A stretch of 64,000 nt of DNA from Brevundimonas sp. UBA6550 (GCF_002434505.1 NZ_DJKE01000004.1:160428-224427), one strand, 5' to 3'; counted from the first letter of the stretch, positions 17,407 to 26,406 are shown. A program made the numbers and translations. The notes: generated from the letters alone by a model not told the origin.

Positions 17407-18600
17407 TCAGACGCGCAGTCTGTCCATCGCCGTCTCGATCACCCGGCGATAGACCGCCGTCAGCGCCTCCAGCTCCGCCGTTGGAACCCGTTCGTCGACC
17501 TGGTGCATGGTCTGGCCGACAAGGCCCAGTTCCAGCACCGGGCACAGGGCGCGGATGAAGCGGGCGTCGGAGGTGCCGCCGGTGGTGGAGGCTTCGGGGC
17601 GGCGGCCCAGTTCGGCCTCGACCGCGTCCTGCACGGCGCTGACAAAGGCGCCGGGCTGGGTCAGGAAGGCCTCGCCCGAACACAGATGCTCCAGCGTGAT
17701 CTGAAGCCCGGTCTCGGCTTGCATGGCGCCGGCCTCGCGGTTCAGCCAGTCGATCAGGCCATCGCCGGTATGGGTCGGGTTGAAGCGGATGTTCAGCCGC
17801 GCGGTCGCCTGGGCCGGAATGATGTTGGTCGCCGGATTGGCGATGTCGATGGTGGTGATCTCCAGGTTCGACGGGGGGAAACCCTCATAGCCGTCGTCCA
17901 GCACATGGTCGTTCAGCCGGGTCATCAGCCGGGCGATCACCGGCGCCGGATTGGCCGCTCGCTCGGGATAGGCGACGTGGCCCTGCTTGCCCTGGACCGT
18001 GATCCAGCTGTTCAGCGAGCCGCGCCGCCCGACCTTGATCATGTCGCCGAGATGTTGCGACGACGACGGCTCGCCGACCACGCAGGCGTCGATGACCTCG
18101 CCCTCGGCGGCCAGGGCCTCGACCACGCGCTTTGTGCCGTGAAGGGCCGGGCCTTCCTCGTCGCCAGTAATCAGGAAGGAGAGGGAGCCTTCGGGTTCGC
18201 CGTCCGCCAGCACGTGCGATACGGCCGCGACCCAGGCGGCGATTCCGCCCTTCATGTCCACCGCGCCCCGGCCATAAAGGACGCCGTCCTTCACCTCGGC
18301 GTTGAAGGGTTGCGACGTCCATTGATCCGACGGCCCGGTCGGAACCACGTCCGTATGGCCCGCAAAGCACAGGTTGGGCGAGGATGTTCCGCGCCGGGCG
18401 TACAGGTTCTCGATCCGGGCATCGACTCCGACGCCGCTGGGCCCTTCGAAAGCCAGACGACGGCAGGTGAAGCCCAGCGCCGTCAGATGGCGCTCCAGCA
18501 CATCCATCGCCCCCTCGTCGGCGGGCGTGACGGACGGGCGGCGGATCAGCGCCTGGGTCAGTTCGACAGGATCGATAACGGGAGTTGATGCGCGGCTCAT
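17407..18600 (-). CDS. dapE: Succinyl-diaminopimelate desuccinylase DapE
   Basis: The enzyme hydrolyses N-succinyl-LL-diaminopimelate in lysine and peptidoglycan precursor synthesis. The 397-residue M20A protein shows the metal site in CFAGHTDVVPTG, GRGAVDMKGGIAAW, ITGDEEGPALHGTKR and the C-terminal GQTMHQVDERV. The start at MSRASTPVID matches the family; the in-frame extension upstream runs into the divergent MFS gene and is rejected. Confidence 0.95.
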   Translation of the reverse strand: MSRASTPVIDPVELTQALIRRPSVTPADEGAMDVLERHLTALGFTCRRLAFEGPSGVGVDARIENLYARRGTSSPNLCFAGHTDVVPTGPSDQWTSQPFNAEVKDGVLYGRGAVDMKGGIAAWVAAVSHVLADGEPEGSLSFLITGDEEGPALHGTKRVVEALAAEGEVIDACVVGEPSSSQHLGDMIKVGRRGSLNSWITVQGKQGHVAYPERAANPAPVIARLMTRLNDHVLDDGYEGFPPSNLEITTIDIANPATNIIPAQATARLNIRFNPTHTGDGLIDWLNREAGAMQAETGLQITLEHLCSGEAFLTQPGAFVSAVQDAVEAELGRRPEASTTGGTSDARFIRALCPVLELGLVGQTMHQVDERVPTAELEALTAVYRRVIETAMDRLRV

Positions 18601-18715
18601 GCGCCTATGCTTTAGGGAAATCGTGCGAAGGCGAGAAGGCGTAATGCTCAGGTTCGGCGCAGACCGGCCCCGATGGGTTTCCGCCGCCGCCATTGCGAAA
18701 TAGGTTCGACCGACC

Positions 18716-20008
18716 GTGACCATAGAATCCATCGACACCGGCCCCGCCGCCCCGCCCGTTCCGCCGCCTCCGCCAGAAGGCCCGTCCAGCCCGTGGGGCA
18801 TTCGCGACTTCCGCCTGCTTTGGTTCGGGCGCGTGGTCGCCGTGCTGGCGATCCAGATTCAGTCCTCGGCCCTGTTGTGGCAGGTTTATGAGATCGCGCG
18901 GCGGGACCATCCGGTTGAGGAGGCCAGCCTGTATCTGGGCCTTGTCGGTCTGTGTCAGTTCCTGCCGCTTCTGGCCTTCACCCTGCCGGCCGGGGCGATG
19001 GCGGATCGGCGCGACCGGAAGCGGACCGTGTGGATCTCCATCCTGGTCGAGGCGGCCTGCGCGGGGTCGTTCCTGGCCATGGCGCTGCACGGCGCGCCGC
19101 CGCTGTGGGGGCTGCTGGCCGTCGCGGCCCTGTTCGGCGCGGCGCGGGCCTTCCTGGCGCCGGCCAGCCAGGCCTTCCTGCCGATGGTGGTGGGTCGCAA
19201 GGCCCTGCCGCCCGCCATCGCGGCCCAGTCCATCGCGTTCCAGACCGGCGCCATCGCCGGACCGGCCCTGGGCGGGGTGATCGTGGGGGTCAATGTGCCC
19301 CTGGCCTATGCCGTGTCGCTGGGGATGTTCCTGTTGGCGGTCGCCGCCTTCATCCTGATCCGCACCAGCGGCAAGCCCGCGCCCCAGACCAACCCGCTGT
19401 CGCCGGTGGATTCGGTCAAGGAGGGGCTGGCCTATGTGTGGAAGACCAAGATCGTGCTGGGCGCCATATCGCTGGATCTGGTGGTGGTGCTGCTGGCGGG
19501 CGTGGCCCTGCTGACGCCGATCTTCGCGCGCGACATCCTGCACGTCGGCCCGCAAGGGTTCGGCCTGCTGCGGGCGTCGTTCGGGGTGGGCGCCATGGTC
19601 ATGGCCATCTATCTGAGCCGCTATCCGATCGTGCGGCATGGGGGCGTGTGGATGTTCGCGGCGGTGGCGGTGTTCGGCATCTGCACCATCACCTTCGGCC
19701 TGTCGCGCATCGTCTGGCTGTCGGGCCTGGTCCTGTTCATCGGCGGGGCGGCGGACATGATCAGCGTCAATGTGCGCCAGACCCTGATCCAGTTGGCCAC
19801 GCCCGACCACATGCGCGGGCGGGTGTCGTCGGTGTCCATGCTGTTCATCGGCGCCTCGAACGAACTGGGCGAGGCCTATTCCGGGGTCATGGTGCGCCTG
19901 CTGGGCGCGGTGGGCGCGGCGGTCTTCGGCGGCTTCGGCGCGCTGGCGGCGACCGGCGCCTGGTCGGCGATGTTCCCGGGGCTGAGGAAGGCGGATCGAT
20001 TAACGTGA
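18716..20008 (+). CDS. Major facilitator superfamily transporter (MFS_3/EntS-like)
   Basis: The 430-residue protein has a Pro-rich N-terminus, about twelve hydrophobic segments, and the MFS loop GAMADRRDRKRTVW between helices 2 and 3. LLWFGRVVAVLAIQIQSSAL in helix 1 and DMISVNVRQTLIQLATPDHM later fit the enterobactin-exporter-like subgroup (PF05977). The substrate is unknown. It starts at GTG and is divergent from dapE. Confidence 0.85.
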   Translation: MTIESIDTGPAAPPVPPPPPEGPSSPWGIRDFRLLWFGRVVAVLAIQIQSSALLWQVYEIARRDHPVEEASLYLGLVGLCQFLPLLAFTLPAGAMADRRDRKRTVWISILVEAACAGSFLAMALHGAPPLWGLLAVAALFGAARAFLAPASQAFLPMVVGRKALPPAIAAQSIAFQTGAIAGPALGGVIVGVNVPLAYAVSLGMFLLAVAAFILIRTSGKPAPQTNPLSPVDSVKEGLAYVWKTKIVLGAISLDLVVVLLAGVALLTPIFARDILHVGPQGFGLLRASFGVGAMVMAIYLSRYPIVRHGGVWMFAAVAVFGICTITFGLSRIVWLSGLVLFIGGAADMISVNVRQTLIQLATPDHMRGRVSSVSMLFIGASNELGEAYSGVMVRLLGAVGAAVFGGFGALAATGAWSAMFPGLRKADRLT

Positions 20009-20080
20009 GCCGTGACGGGTGAATCGCGAGCCGTGACTGAGCCCGGCTCCAATCACGATTCACGCTTCACCACTCACGCT
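20009..20080. repeat. Intergenic imperfect palindromic repeat, copy 1
   Basis: The gap between the MFS gene and dcd is filled by reiterated GTGAnnCGTGA-type motifs and their inverse (TCACGATTCACGCTTCACC). A 16-base stretch, TCACGCTTCACCACTC (20060-20075), recurs exactly at 22490-22505 in another intergenic gap. The two halves can pair as an imperfect hairpin. It could be a REP-like element or an RNA 3'-end structure. Confidence 0.55.
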
Positions 20081-21106
20081 TCACCACACCCTGAAATGCT
20101 TCGACAGCTTCAGGCCCTGGTTCTGATAGTGGCTGCCGCTTTCGCCATACAGGCGGCTGGGGCGTTCCGTCAGGGGTTCATACACCAGCCGGGCGACGAT
20201 CTGGCCGTGTTCCAGCAGGAAGGGGGTGTCGTGGGTGCGGACCTCCAGCACGCCCTTGGAGCCCGCGCCATGCGCTTCGTCCGTGCCGAAGCCGGGGTCG
20301 AAGAAGCCGGCGTAGTGGACGCGGAACTCGCCCACAGACGGGTCGATGGGGGTCATTTCGGCGGCCTGATCGACCGGGATCTCCACGTCGTCGGACGAGG
20401 CCAGGATGTAGAACTCGCCCGGATCCAAGAGCAGCTCGCCACGACGTAGGCTCAGCGGCTCCCAGAAGTCGCGCGGATCGTGGCCGTCGATATGGTCCAG
20501 ATCGACCACCCCGGCATGGCGGCGGCCGCGGAAGCCGACGATGTCGCCGCCCTGCAGATCGACGCCGACCGAGCGGGTCTCCAGCTTCGGCGGATCGCCA
20601 GCCTTCAGCCGCAGCTGGTTCAGGCGGGTGCCGGGGCGGACCAGGATGGAGAAGGTCTGGGGCGCGACCTCCAGATAGAGCGGGCCGTCGTAGCCTTCGT
20701 CCACGTCGTCGAAACTGGCGCCGCGATCGGTCAGCAGGCGCACGAAGACATCGACCCGGCCGGTCGAGCTTTTCGGATTGGCGCGGGCGATCAGGCCCTG
20801 GGGCAGTTTCAGCCGCTCCTGCAGGCGCACGATATAGACGCAGCCCTTTTCCAGCACGACGCCGGCGTCGGTGATCGCGATGGCGTGCATGGCCACGTCG
20901 GCGATCCGTTCCTCGACCTTGCGCTTGCCGGGCAGGAAGGAGGCGCGCACGCGCCACGCCTGGTCCGACAGGCGCAGGTCCAGGCTGGCGGGCTGGACCT
21001 GATCGTGATCGAACGGCGTGTCGGACGTGACGGCGCCGGTGGCGATCAGCGTCTCGATGGACTGGGCGGGAAGGATGCCGGGGCGCGGCGCCTGGAAAAT
21101 GCTCAT
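20081..21106 (-). CDS. dcd: 2'-deoxycytidine 5'-triphosphate deaminase (double-length Dcd)
   Basis: The enzyme deaminates dCTP to dUTP for thymidylate synthesis. The 341-residue product is nearly twice the length of E. coli Dcd and contains two dUTPase-like halves: one with QVQPASLDLRLSDQAWRV and GLIARANPKSSTGRVDVF, the second with GRRHAGVVDLDHIDGHDPRD and EFRVHYAGFFDPGFG. This tandem form is typical of alphaproteobacteria. It is transcribed divergently from apaG. Confidence 0.9.
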   Translation of the reverse strand: MSIFQAPRPGILPAQSIETLIATGAVTSDTPFDHDQVQPASLDLRLSDQAWRVRASFLPGKRKVEERIADVAMHAIAITDAGVVLEKGCVYIVRLQERLKLPQGLIARANPKSSTGRVDVFVRLLTDRGASFDDVDEGYDGPLYLEVAPQTFSILVRPGTRLNQLRLKAGDPPKLETRSVGVDLQGGDIVGFRGRRHAGVVDLDHIDGHDPRDFWEPLSLRRGELLLDPGEFYILASSDDVEIPVDQAAEMTPIDPSVGEFRVHYAGFFDPGFGTDEAHGAGSKGVLEVRTHDTPFLLEHGQIVARLVYEPLTERPSRLYGESGSHYQNQGLKLSKHFRVW

Positions 21107-21187
21107 GGCGTCTGTCTCACACGGTTTTCACGACTTGTCTTCAAGTCGCGCTTGCAGCCCGCGCGCGGCGGGGCGAGCATATAGCCC

Positions 21188-21595
21188 ATGCACGATGGTC
21201 CTGCCTATAGCGCCGAAACGAACGGCATCCTGATCCGGGTGCGGCCCAGCTATCTGGCGGGTCAGTCCGATCCCGAGGCGGGGCGCTGGGTCTGGGCCTA
21301 TCAGGTCGAGATCGTGAACCTGTCAGGATCGACGGTTCAGCTGATGGCGCGCCGTTGGACCATCACCGACGGCCACGGCCATGTCGAGCAGGTCGCCGGG
21401 CCGGGGGTGGTGGGAGAGCAGCCGGTGATCGAAGCCGGCGCCAGCTATTCGTATGCGTCGGGCTGTCCGCTGAGCACCGACAGCGGGTCCATGGTCGGCG
21501 CCTATTCCATGACGGATGCCGAGGGGCGCAGTTTCGAGGCGGAGATTCCGGCCTTTTCGCTGGATACGCCGGATGCGCGGCGAGTGTTGAACTAG
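21188..21595 (+). CDS. apaG: ApaG family protein
   Basis: The 135-residue protein consists of one ApaG fibronectin-type beta-sandwich (DUF525) with YQVEIVNLSGSTVQLMARRW, the ITDGHGHVEQVAGPGVVGEQ block and YASGCPLSTDSGSMVGAYSM. ApaG is linked to diadenosine tetraphosphate and divalent-cation phenotypes, but its biochemistry is unsettled. It is cytoplasmic, with no signal peptide. Confidence 0.93.
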   Translation: MHDGPAYSAETNGILIRVRPSYLAGQSDPEAGRWVWAYQVEIVNLSGSTVQLMARRWTITDGHGHVEQVAGPGVVGEQPVIEAGASYSYASGCPLSTDSGSMVGAYSMTDAEGRSFEAEIPAFSLDTPDARRVLN

Positions 21596-21608
21596 CGGAA
21601 AGGCGGAA

Positions 21609-21682
21609 GGGGCTGCGTCAACCCGGATGAACCGCAGCCCCGCCCCTAAGATCTCGCCGGCTTGCTTGCGCGAGCCGGCGAG
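21609..21682. terminator. Two hairpins between convergent apaG and gcrA
   Basis: A 9-bp stem (GGGGCTGCG / CGCAGCCCC, 21609-21641) is followed by a 10-bp stem (CTCGCCGGCT / AGCCGGCGAG, 21653-21682). Neither has a long T tract, but their position between converging genes fits bidirectional 3'-end structures. Confidence 0.5.
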
Positions 21683-21734
21683 GGGGATCTGCGCGAAGCG
21701 TCGCGCTTAAGTCGTGCGAAGCGCGATAGCGCGC

Positions 21735-22277
21735 TTAGATGTAGCGACGCAGGCTGCGGGCCAGGTCGGACGAACCGTCCTTGCCGCGCTTGACTTGGGG
21801 CTGATAGGCGACGCGGGCGTGTTCGACGCAATAGACGCCTTCCGAGGCGCGGCGGCCGCAGAAGCTGAACTCGCGCGACGACGGGTCGCCGATCGGCCAT
21901 TTGCACATGTGGGCCCCCAGGGTCATGACCGTGGCGGTGCCCGGCAGGTCCGGCATCGGGGCGGGGACGGGCGCGGCCGGCTGGACCGGCTTGGGCTGGA
22001 CGGCTTCCAGACGGCGCGGGGCCGAAGGCTGGGTCGGCGCCGGGGCCGGCGCGGCGGCGGCCGGACGCGGGCGGGTGGTGCGGAAGGTCGCGGCGACGGT
22101 GCGCGCCGGCTGCGACGGGGCGGCCCGGCCCGACAGGCCCAGACGGTGCACCTTGCCGATCACGGCGTTGCGGGTGACCCCGCCGCCCAGTTGCTTGGCG
22201 ATCTGGCTCGCGGACTGGCCCTCAAGCCAGAGCTTCTTCAGCGCGCCTACGCGGTCGTCGGTCCAGCCTGCGGTCAT
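21735..22277 (-). CDS. gcrA: Cell-cycle regulator GcrA
   Basis: The 180-residue protein starts with the GcrA helix-turn-helix domain (GWTDDRVGALKKLWLEGQSA, then SQIAKQLGGGVTRNAVIGK), has a Pro/Ala-rich linker, and ends with the C-terminal domain containing CKWPIGDPSSREFSFCGRR, which in Caulobacter contacts sigma-70. GcrA activates promoters with CcrM-methylated GANTC sites. The start at MTAGWTDD matches the family; an upstream in-frame ATG would add nine residues. Confidence 0.95.
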   Translation of the reverse strand: MTAGWTDDRVGALKKLWLEGQSASQIAKQLGGGVTRNAVIGKVHRLGLSGRAAPSQPARTVAATFRTTRPRPAAAAPAPAPTQPSAPRRLEAVQPKPVQPAAPVPAPMPDLPGTATVMTLGAHMCKWPIGDPSSREFSFCGRRASEGVYCVEHARVAYQPQVKRGKDGSSDLARSLRRYI

Positions 22278-22297
22278 GCCACCCTCCAGCGAGTTTG

Positions 22298-22418
22298 GAT
22301 TCAATATCTAGGGTCAGGCTTCCCCTCCGGGGGCTTGACCTACAACTAATCGTAAACCAGCCGTTAAGAACCGCAAGATGTGCGAATCATCCTGTCCACA
22401 GAAACCAGATGTTGAATC
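22298..22418 (-). promoter_or_regulatory. gcrA control region with GANTC, CtrA-like and DnaA-like sites
   Basis: Upstream of gcrA are three GANTC sites (22298-22302, 22384-22388, 22414-22418), a near CtrA box TAAA-N7-TTAA (22353-22367) and a near DnaA box CTGTCCACA (22392-22400). In Caulobacter, gcrA is activated by DnaA and repressed by CtrA, so the set is consistent with known control; each site alone is weak evidence. Confidence 0.5.
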
Positions 22419-22440
22419 ATCGTTAAGGTTAAGGCGGGGT

Positions 22441-22520
22441 CGTGAGGGGTGACGCGGGAATCGTGAACGGGGCGATTGCATCGAGACAGTCACGCTTCAC
22501 CACTCGCCACTCACGACGCC
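22441..22520. repeat. Intergenic imperfect palindromic repeat, copy 2
   Basis: Between the gcrA control region and the ABC permease, GTGAGGGGTGACG and GAATCGTGAAC face TCACGCTTCACCACTC and CACTCACGACG, giving an imperfect inverted repeat. The core 16 bases (22490-22505) are identical to those in copy 1 at 20060-20075. Confidence 0.5.
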
Positions 22521-22557
22521 CTTGCGAAGCGAGGCCCCGGAGCGCATCTGGCGGGCC

Positions 22558-23391
22558 ATGACTGAGACGACACCCGACCTGATCGCAACCCGTCCCTCCG
22601 GCCTGCCGCAGCCGCGTCGCTATCCGGGGATCAACTGGATCGGGGTGCAGACCCTGTATCTGCGCGAGGTGCGGCGGTTCTGGAAGGTGGGGGCCCAGAC
22701 GGTGGCGGCGCCGGTGGTGACGACCCTGCTCTATATGCTGGTGTTCGTGGTGGCGTTGCAGAACGCCCGGCCGCCGCTGCACGGCACGCCGTTTGCCTTG
22801 TTCGTCGCGCCCGGCCTGATCATGATGGCCATGCTGAACAACGCCTTCGCCAACGCCTCGTCCAGCCTGATCCAGGCCAAGATCATGGGCACGGCGACGG
22901 ACTTCCTGACCCCGCCGCTCAGCCCGCTGGAGCTGACGCTCGGCTTTACGCTGGGGGCCGCGACGCGGGGTCTGGCGGTCGGCCTGGTCACGGCGATCTG
23001 CGTCCTGCCGTTCGCGCCGCTGGGGATCGCCAACATCCTGGCGGTCGTCTGGTTCGCCCTGGCGGCCAGCTTCATCATGGGCATGACCGGCGTTCTGGCC
23101 GGTCTGTGGAGCGAGAAGTTCGACCATCTGGCGGCGGTCCAGAACTTCATCGTCATGCCGATGACCTTCCTGTCGGGCACCTTCTATCTGGTCGACAACC
23201 TGCCCGAGCCGTTCCGGTCGATCAGCCACTACAACCCCTTCTTCTATCTGATCGACGGCTTCCGCTACGGCTTCATCGGCCATGCCGAGAGCAATCTGAC
23301 GGTCGGCGTGGTCGGGTCGGCGGTTCTGATGGCCGCCATGGGCGCGGCCTGCTGGTTGGTGTTCCGCTCGGGCTGGCGCCTGAAGAGCTAG
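22558..23391 (+). CDS. ABC-2 type transporter permease
   Basis: The 277-residue protein has six hydrophobic segments and the ABC-2 signature PLSPLELTLGFTLGAATRGL, FLSGTFYLVDNLPEPFRSIS and YNPFFYLIDGFRYG. It resembles YadH/NodJ-type inner-membrane permeases of drug or polysaccharide exporters. No ATP-binding subunit is adjacent on either side, so the partner is encoded elsewhere or is not in this window. The start at MTETTPD was preferred over an upstream in-frame ATG that falls in the repeat. Confidence 0.88.
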   Translation: MTETTPDLIATRPSGLPQPRRYPGINWIGVQTLYLREVRRFWKVGAQTVAAPVVTTLLYMLVFVVALQNARPPLHGTPFALFVAPGLIMMAMLNNAFANASSSLIQAKIMGTATDFLTPPLSPLELTLGFTLGAATRGLAVGLVTAICVLPFAPLGIANILAVVWFALAASFIMGMTGVLAGLWSEKFDHLAAVQNFIVMPMTFLSGTFYLVDNLPEPFRSISHYNPFFYLIDGFRYGFIGHAESNLTVGVVGSAVLMAAMGAACWLVFRSGWRLKS

Positions 23392-23434
23392 ATCGCTACC
23401 TGTTGCGGATCGCTCCTCCCAGGAAGGTCCGCCA

Positions 23435-24421
23435 ATGCTGTTCCGTTCGCTCGTCGCCGCCACGGCCCTGTTGGCCGCTGTCCCCGCCTTCGCCCAGGAA
23501 GCCACGCCCCAGGCCGGGGACCGGCCCGACATCGCCGCCGGCGCCGCCCAGTTCGTCAAGCCCACCAACGCCGAGCGGACCCAGGTCCTGGTCGGGTTTC
23601 TGACCACCCTGGGCTTCACGCCCGAAGTTCAGACCTTCGAGGGCGGCAATCGCACGACCGGCCCGATGCAGGGCTCCAACGTGGTCGTCACCGTGGGGCA
23701 GGGCGACAAGGACATCGTGATGACCGCCCACTACGATGCGGTCAAACTGCGCGACGGAACCCTGTCGCAGGGCATCGTCGACAACGTCGGCTCGGTCATG
23801 GCCATGATGGAGGCAGCCAAGACCCTGGACATGGCGCTGGAAGGCCAGCCGGTCGCCCACCGCTTCGTCTTCGTCTTCACCGACCAAGAGGAGCTGGGCC
23901 TCTTGGGCGCCAAGGCCTTCCTTGAGACGCACGGCAAGGACCGCATCGCCGCCGTCGTCAACGCCGACGTCGCCGCCTATGGCCAGACCATCATGTACGG
24001 CGAGAACAACGGCGAGCAGTCGCGCTTCGTGCTAGAAACGCTGCGCAGCCTGTGCGCCGAGCGCAACTTCGACTGCATGCCCTATCCCACCTATCCGCCC
24101 AGCGACGACCGCGCCTTCTCGGCCGCCGGCGTGCCGGTGGTGTCGCTGGGAACCCAGGACGCGATCGGCGCCCACCAGATGTGGCTGGCCTTCAACGGCG
24201 GCGAGAACAACGGCCTGAAGGAGGGCTTCGTCCCGCCGGTGTTCCAGCGCATCCACTCGACCGAGGACAGGCTGTCTTATCTTAAAGGCGTGGACGTCGC
24301 CCGGTTCGGCCTGTTCATCGCCGACCTGGGCCTGGCCCTGGACAAGCGGCTGGTCGAGAACCAGGCCAAGGCCGACGCCGTCGCCGCCGAAACCGCGCCT
24401 GCGCCAGGCGGCGAAGACTGA
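23435..24421 (+). CDS. Secreted M28-family zinc aminopeptidase
   Basis: The 328-residue product has a signal peptide (LVAATALLAAVPAFAQ) and the M28 dizinc site: H in MTAHYDAV, D in GIVDNVGS, the catalytic EE pair in FTDQEELGLLG, D in VVNADVAAYG, and H in QRIHSTEDRL. It is probably periplasmic and cleaves N-terminal residues from peptides. Its last base is shared with the start of the next gene (TGATG). Confidence 0.88.
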   Translation: MLFRSLVAATALLAAVPAFAQEATPQAGDRPDIAAGAAQFVKPTNAERTQVLVGFLTTLGFTPEVQTFEGGNRTTGPMQGSNVVVTVGQGDKDIVMTAHYDAVKLRDGTLSQGIVDNVGSVMAMMEAAKTLDMALEGQPVAHRFVFVFTDQEELGLLGAKAFLETHGKDRIAAVVNADVAAYGQTIMYGENNGEQSRFVLETLRSLCAERNFDCMPYPTYPPSDDRAFSAAGVPVVSLGTQDAIGAHQMWLAFNGGENNGLKEGFVPPVFQRIHSTEDRLSYLKGVDVARFGLFIADLGLALDKRLVENQAKADAVAAETAPAPGGED

Positions 24422-24942
24422 TGATCGTCGTCGAGGCGGCGGGCGTCCAGCCGACGCCGCGCGAGGGCCGGGCCGCCGTCAAGGCGTGGCCTGGGGTGCG
24501 GCGCTGGACGACCCTGCCCACCCTGTTCGTGGGCGTCGTCATGATGTCGACCATGGTGCTCTGCTTCGGTCTGTCGTCCGACCGTGTCGGCTGGATTCTC
24601 GGCTTGCAGCTCGTCGGGATTTACGGCTTCGTCGGCCTGTCGATCCTGGCGAACCTCAAGGTCATGGCGGCGGGTCGTTCGACGCCGCTCGGTCAAAGAC
24701 CCAGCGACTGGCGCATCGACGGTCAGGGGTTGACGATTTCGGGGCCGGATTTCGAGAGCCGCATCGGCTGGCGCAGCCTGATCGCCGTGGTGGAGGAAAA
24801 GGATCGAATGGTCTTTGCGGCCACGCCCAACACCAACTTCGTCCTGCCCCTGCGCGTGTTGGACGCCGATCAGGTCCAGGCGGTGCGGACCCTCGTCGCG
24901 GATGTCCGCGCGCGGGGCCTGCTCGGCGCCGGTGTTGACTAA
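24421..24942 (+). CDS. YcxB-like membrane protein
   Basis: The 173-residue protein has two adjacent membrane helices (near residues 38-58 and 65-85) and a C-terminal domain with WRIDGQGLTISGPDFESRIG and RVLDADQVQAVRTLV, the pattern of the YcxB-like C-terminal domain (PF14317). Its function is not established. It is coupled to the M28 peptidase by start/stop overlap. Confidence 0.65.
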   Translation: MIVVEAAGVQPTPREGRAAVKAWPGVRRWTTLPTLFVGVVMMSTMVLCFGLSSDRVGWILGLQLVGIYGFVGLSILANLKVMAAGRSTPLGQRPSDWRIDGQGLTISGPDFESRIGWRSLIAVVEEKDRMVFAATPNTNFVLPLRVLDADQVQAVRTLVADVRARGLLGAGVD

Positions 24943-24981
24943 CACCTTCACTAATCCGACAACGCCTTTCCGTATCAATCC

Positions 24982-25016
24982 GGCTCCGTCGCTCGCGGCG
25001 GAGCCGTCTCGCTTTT
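24982..25016 (+). terminator. Hairpin between the YcxB-like gene and argD
   Basis: A 7-bp stem GGCTCCG / CGGAGCC with a 10-base loop is followed a few bases later by TTTT. It lies in an 89-base gap and could end the M28/YcxB transcript or act as an attenuator-like structure ahead of argD; no leader peptide was found. Confidence 0.4.
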
Positions 25017-25031
25017 GGAGGTCTTGGTCCC

Positions 25032-26225
25032 GTGTCCACTGAACATCTGATGGGTGTCTACAATCGCGCGCCGCTGGAAGTGGAACGCGGCCGAGGCGCG
25101 CGTCTGTGGGCGACCGACGGGACCGAATATCTCGATTGCGTCGCCGGCATCTCGACCAACGGCCTGGGCCACGCCCATCCCGAACTGGTCCAGGCGGTCA
25201 AGGATCAGGCCGAGAAGCTGTGGCACGTGTCCAACATCTTCCGCATTCCGGGCCAGGAAGCGCTGGCCGACGCCCTGTGCGACTCGAGCTTCGCCGACGT
25301 GGTCTTCTTCACCAACTCGGGCACGGAAGCGGTCGAATGCGCGCTGAAGACGGCGCGCAAATATCATTCGGCCAATGGAAGCCCTGAGCGGATCGACATC
25401 TACGGCTTCGACGGCTCGTTCCACGGTCGGACCTATGGCGCCATCAATGCGGCGGCCAACCCCAGCTACACCGAGGGCTTCGGTCCGCCGATGCAGGGCT
25501 TCCACCAACTGACCTGGGGCGACAAGGAGGCGCTGAAGGCCGCCTTCGAAAACCCGACCACTGCGGCCGTCATCCTGGAGCCGGTTCAGGGCGAGGGCGG
25601 ATGCCGCGAGACGCCGGTCGAGGATCTGCGCTGGATGCGCCAGATGGCCGACGACAACGGCGTGCTGTTGATCTTCGACGAGGTTCAGTGCGGCATGGGC
25701 CGGACGGGCAGGCTGTGGGCGCACGAATGGGCCGGCATGGCGCCGGACATCATGGCGGTGGCCAAGGCGCTCGGCGGCGGTTTCCCCATCGGCGCCTGCC
25801 TGGCCTCGGCCAAGGCGGCCAAGGGCATGACGGTCGGCGTCCATGGCTCCACCTTCGGCGGCAATCCGCTGGCCATGGCCGTGGGTCAGAAGGCCCTGTC
25901 GCTTATCAATACGCCCGAGACCCTGAGCAACGTCGCCGAGATCGCCGGCTATCTGAAGCAGCAGCTGGCGGGCCTTCAGGCGCGCTTCCCCGACGTGATC
26001 GTGGACGTGCGCGGCAAGGGCCTGCTGATCGGGGTCAAGCTGGTCCCGAACAATCGCGAATTCATGGCTCTGGCGCGCGATACCCAGCAGTTGCTGATCG
26101 CCGGCGGCGGCGACAACTGCGTGCGCCTGCTGCCGCCGCTGAACCTGACGCTGGACGAGGCGCGCGAAGCCATCGCCCGCTTCGAAGGCGCCTGCGAGGC
26201 GGCGCGCGAGACGCTGGCGGCATGA
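25032..26225 (+). CDS. argD: Acetylornithine/succinyl-DAP aminotransferase ArgD
   Basis: This class III PLP aminotransferase (397 residues) catalyses the fourth step of arginine synthesis. It shows [34 protein letters not shown] and the PLP lysine in [14 protein letters not shown], then [15 protein letters not shown]. It begins at GTG. A palindromic repeat separates it from argF, with which it is probably co-transcribed. Confidence 0.95.
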   Translation: MSTEHLMGVYNRAPLEVERGRGARLWATDGTEYLDCVAGISTNGLGHAHPELVQAVKDQAEKLWHVSNIFRIPGQEALADALCDSSFADVVFFTNSGTEAVECALKTARKYHSANGSPERIDIYGFDGSFHGRTYGAINAAANPSYTEGFGPPMQGFHQLTWGDKEALKAAFENPTTAAVILEPVQGEGGCRETPVEDLRWMRQMADDNGVLLIFDEVQCGMGRTGRLWAHEWAGMAPDIMAVAKALGGGFPIGACLASAKAAKGMTVGVHGSTFGGNPLAMAVGQKALSLINTPETLSNVAEIAGYLKQQLAGLQARFPDVIVDVRGKGLLIGVKLVPNNREFMALARDTQQLLIAGGGDNCVRLLPPLNLTLDEAREAIARFEGACEAARETLAA

Positions 26226-26229
26226 GGTT

Positions 26230-26395
26230 CCCTCTCCCGTCGGGAGGGGGCTTGAGCCTCGCAGAGCGCAGCGATGCGTCAAGGCGAAAGGGTGAGGGTC
26301 GCACCTCGCCGGCCAAGACCGAACCCTCACCCTTTCGCGCAAGTCCGAGCGCCTGCGGCTCTCGGGCGCTTAAGCCCTCTCCCAACGGGAGAGGG
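26230..26395. repeat. Large nested palindromic element between argD and argF
   Basis: Outer units are CCCTCTCCC-gtc-GGGAGGGGG (26230-26250) and CCCTCTCCC-aac-GGGAGAGGG (26375-26395). Inside is a perfect 16-bp inverted repeat, GCGAAAGGGTGAGGGT (26284-26299) with ACCCTCACCCTTTCGC (26323-26338). The whole stretch can fold as one long hairpin or as separate ones. The argF ribosome site (GGAGG) directly abuts its last arm. Confidence 0.75.
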
Positions 26396-26406
26396 TGGAG
26401 GATGCA

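Noticed and set aside
22558..23391. ABC-2 permease considered part of a complete transporter operon
   Set aside because: Neither neighbour encodes an ATP-binding subunit; the pairing cannot be shown from this window.
26284..26338. Possible CRISPR-like repeats in the argD-argF gap
   Set aside because: The repeats are inverted, not direct, and there are no spacers; it is a palindromic intergenic element.
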